NCBI GenBank assembly: GCA_013391385.1
Contig: JACBFI010000008.1
Location: forward strand, 1 to 64,000
DNA: 64,000 nt
From: Sediminibacterium sp. Gen4
GTDB taxonomy: Bacteria > Bacteroidota > Bacteroidia > Chitinophagales > Chitinophagaceae
Reading direction: 5' to 3'
Positions 62,426-64,000 of this stretch are shown here, one piece after another. How positions within the stretch are numbered: the stretch's first letter is position 1; each line of letters begins with the position of its first letter. The position numbers and the translations under genes were made by a program. The notes below the pieces were generated by a model. It searched no databases. It saw nothing but the letters and a program-made list of their open reading frames with translations, and was not told the DNA's origin.

Positions 62426-63654
62426 ATATAATCCATGATCTTATAACAAGCTCCCGATTTTTCTTTTACATAGGTTCCGGCTACCTTCCCTGAATGATTC
62501 AATAAAGCTGGATCATTCAATAGAGATGTTAATCGTTCTTCCAACTCTAATGCATCTTCAATACTATAAGCAGCTTCTCTTTCAATTAGTTCAATAGCTT
62601 CGGTATACTTATCATATACAGGTCCAAATACCAACGGCTTATTAAATACTGCAGCTTCTAAGGCATTGTGAATGCCATCATCTCCAAATCCCCCGCCAAT
62701 ATAAGCGATGCTGGCATAACGGTACAAGCTGCTAAGCATTCCCATATTATCCATAATTAAAACATGTACACCGTCGGGTACTTGTTTCTTTTCTTTAAGT
62801 AATGAATACCGAATGGTATGGGTATACAGTTGCTCACATTCTTTCAATCGATCTTGATCAATATCATGTGGTGCTATGATGAAACGGATATCCGGATGAT
62901 GATTCACAAAATGATCCAAAGCTTCATCATCTTCTGTCCAGGTACTACCCGCAATGATCACCGGGTAGTTACTACAGAACTGTTCAATGAGTTCAAAGGA
63001 AGCTGATGCATTGGCGATCTGAATCACGCGATCAAAACGGGTATCTCCACTGATGGAAGCTTTATGGGCATATCCAATTTGTGCTAACCTTGACAGTGAA
63101 CTTTCGTTCTGAACAAACAAATGTGAAAAGCACTCTAGCATCTTTCTATAAAAACCGCCATACCACTTAAAAAAAGGCTGATCTTCTCTGAACACGCCTG
63201 AGATCAATAGCAGTGGAATATCTCTTTCTTTGATTTCAGTCAGGTAATAAAACCAGTATTCATATTTTACGAAAAGCACCAATGATGGCTGTACGATATT
63301 TAAAAATTTTTGAGCCGTGTAGGGTCGATCCATCGGTAAATAACATATATGGTCTGCAACCGGATCATTCTTTCTGACCTCATATCCCGATGGAGAAAAA
63401 AAAGTCAGCAAAATAAAATAATGGGGATAACGATGTCGGATGGATTCCAGCACAGGTTTGCCCTGTTCAAATTCACCCAATGAAGAACAGTGCATCCATA
63501 CGACCGGACGCTCATTCTTATGGAATACTGCATGCAGTTTCCTGAATTGATCTTTTCTTCCACTGACCCATAGACCTGCTTTTGGGTTGTAAAAAGAGAG
63601 CAACCAGGCTGCTTTTGGATAAAGCCATACAAACAAACGATAGAGTAGACGCAA
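62398..63654 (-). CDS. waaA: 3-deoxy-D-manno-octulosonic acid transferase
   Basis: A 418-residue inner-membrane GT-B glycosyltransferase that adds Kdo to lipid A. The N-terminal anchor leads to AWLLSFYNPKAGLWVSGRKDQ, then VWMHCSSLGEFEQGKPVLE, SLVLFVKYEYWFYYL, and the late GGFGDDGIHNALEAAVFNKPLVFGP. No ATG or GTG is available near the family's normal N-terminus; TTG at 63654 is the best start (an ATT lies 6 bases further upstream). Confidence 0.9.
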   Translation of the reverse strand: MRLLYRLFVWLYPKAAWLLSFYNPKAGLWVSGRKDQFRKLHAVFHKNERPVVWMHCSSLGEFEQGKPVLESIRHRYPHYFILLTFFSPSGYEVRKNDPVADHICYLPMDRPYTAQKFLNIVQPSLVLFVKYEYWFYYLTEIKERDIPLLLISGVFREDQPFFKWYGGFYRKMLECFSHLFVQNESSLSRLAQIGYAHKASISGDTRFDRVIQIANASASFELIEQFCSNYPVIIAGSTWTEDDEALDHFVNHHPDIRFIIAPHDIDQDRLKECEQLYTHTIRYSLLKEKKQVPDGVHVLIMDNMGMLSSLYRYASIAYIGGGFGDDGIHNALEAAVFNKPLVFGPVYDKYTEAIELIEREAAYSIEDALELEERLTSLLNDPALLNHSGKVAGTYVKEKSGACYKIMDYIQANRLLTN

Positions 63655-63738
63655 ATCAATGATTTATGGCCACAAATTAAGAACTTAAACCGATTTAGAT
63701 CATGTTGAGTGCGAAACCTATTTCAGGCATTTTTACAG

Positions 63739-63746
63739 TAGTTTTG
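63739..63746 (+). promoter_or_regulatory. Possible -7 box of the aminotransferase gene
   Basis: TAGTTTTG matches TAnnTTTG and lies 19 bases before the ATG at 63766. The upstream TTG (63705) is 31 bases away, too far. Confidence 0.35.
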
Positions 63747-63765
63747 CAGCGAAAGGAATGAATAT

Positions 63766-64000
63766 ATGAGACCCATACAAATGGTGGATACCCGTACGCA
63801 GTACGAACATATCAAAACAGAAGTAGATGCTGCCATACAAGAAGTATTGAATAGCGCAGCTTATATCAATGGTAAAGCCGTACAGGATTTTGCCTCATCA
63901 CTCAGTCAATATTTAGGTGTAAAACATGTAATTCCCTGCGCGAATGGTACAGATGCCTTACAAATAGCCATGATGGCTTTAGGGCTACAACCGGGAGATG
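63766..64000 (+). CDS. DegT/DnrJ/EryC1/StrS aminotransferase, N-terminal part
   Basis: The first 78 codons of a PLP-dependent sugar aminotransferase, cut by the window end. MRPIQMVDTRTQYEHIKTEV and YLGVKHVIPCANGTDALQIA (the PLP phosphate-binding region GTDAL) identify the family, which makes aminosugars for surface polysaccharides. Its substrate cannot be told from this fragment. It fits with the nearby Kdo transferase as an envelope-sugar region. Confidence 0.85.
   Translation, partial: MRPIQMVDTRTQYEHIKTEVDAAIQEVLNSAAYINGKAVQDFASSLSQYLGVKHVIPCANGTDALQIAMMALGLQPGD

Overview
The window looks like a chromosomal segment of a Bacteroidota bacterium, most likely of the family Chitinophagaceae. 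The reasons are the low GC content, TAnnTTTG-type promoter boxes, few Shine-Dalgarno sites, type IX secretion proteins (PorP/SprF, type A and type B sorting domains), a bamD-rpoZ-coaBC-DUF4835 gene cluster and many Bacteroidota-type families (DUF4296, DUF2490, a short AMP nucleosidase, TIGR00730/LOG). The family assignment is inference. There are about 60 protein genes, packed tightly and mostly housekeeping. I saw no tRNA, rRNA, CRISPR array, prophage or insertion sequence. The only DNA-binding regulator I recognise is the antitoxin of a RES/Xre pair.

Layout. 0-4 kb: bamD, rpoZ, coaBC, a DUF4835 protein and a DUF4296 lipoprotein. 4-10 kb: a two-subunit 3-oxoacid CoA-transferase, a peroxiredoxin, a tiny protein that is little more than a type IX sorting domain, and a large secreted BNR/sortilin-like propeller protein. 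10-19 kb: an RlmI-like methyltransferase opposite grpE-dnaJ, a von Willebrand A protein, then hpt, a glucosaminidase/LysM protein and an O-methyltransferase, and a sodium/solute symporter. 19-28 kb: a LOG-family hydrolase, outer-membrane proteins, a GlcD-like oxidase, pckA, a propeller lipoprotein, a deoxynucleoside kinase and trpS. 28-36 kb: recG with an abnormal start region, a 1263-residue PKD/type IX-secreted adhesin with its PorP/SprF partner, and a coiled-coil exported protein. 36-44 kb: aminopeptidase P, pssA, purS, rsmI, an iodotyrosine-deiodinase-like flavoprotein, an M1 peptidase, an MFS transporter, a second deoxynucleoside kinase and folK. 44-50 kb: sppA, a RES/Xre toxin-antitoxin pair, an ABC-2 permease, an SRPBCC protein and queA. 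50-55 kb: the cytochrome c biogenesis genes ccmC, ccmD and ccmB, interleaved with glutamate dehydrogenase, a nuclease-like protein, AMP nucleosidase and thymidine kinase. 55-62 kb: a small exported protein, then a complete RND tripartite efflux operon. 62-64 kb: a conserved unknown, Kdo transferase and the start of a DegT-family aminotransferase.

The least ordinary signal is between the genes. About 20 spacers carry hairpin-forming elements built from short words repeated in near-tandem (GTGAAA(A/G), GATGTCTG, CCATAGTCCATGG, GCTACAAGCT, CTGTGTAACT). Several have perfect stems of 18-24 bp. They lie mostly at gene 3' ends, often touching or supplying the stop codon, and some sit in convergent spacers. 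Related words also appear inside a signal-peptide coding sequence and at the point where recG has lost a recognisable start codon. I cannot tie these elements to a described family from sequence alone. They are my candidate for an undescribed system, acting as terminators or mRNA 3'-end elements, or being mobile or expanding repeats.
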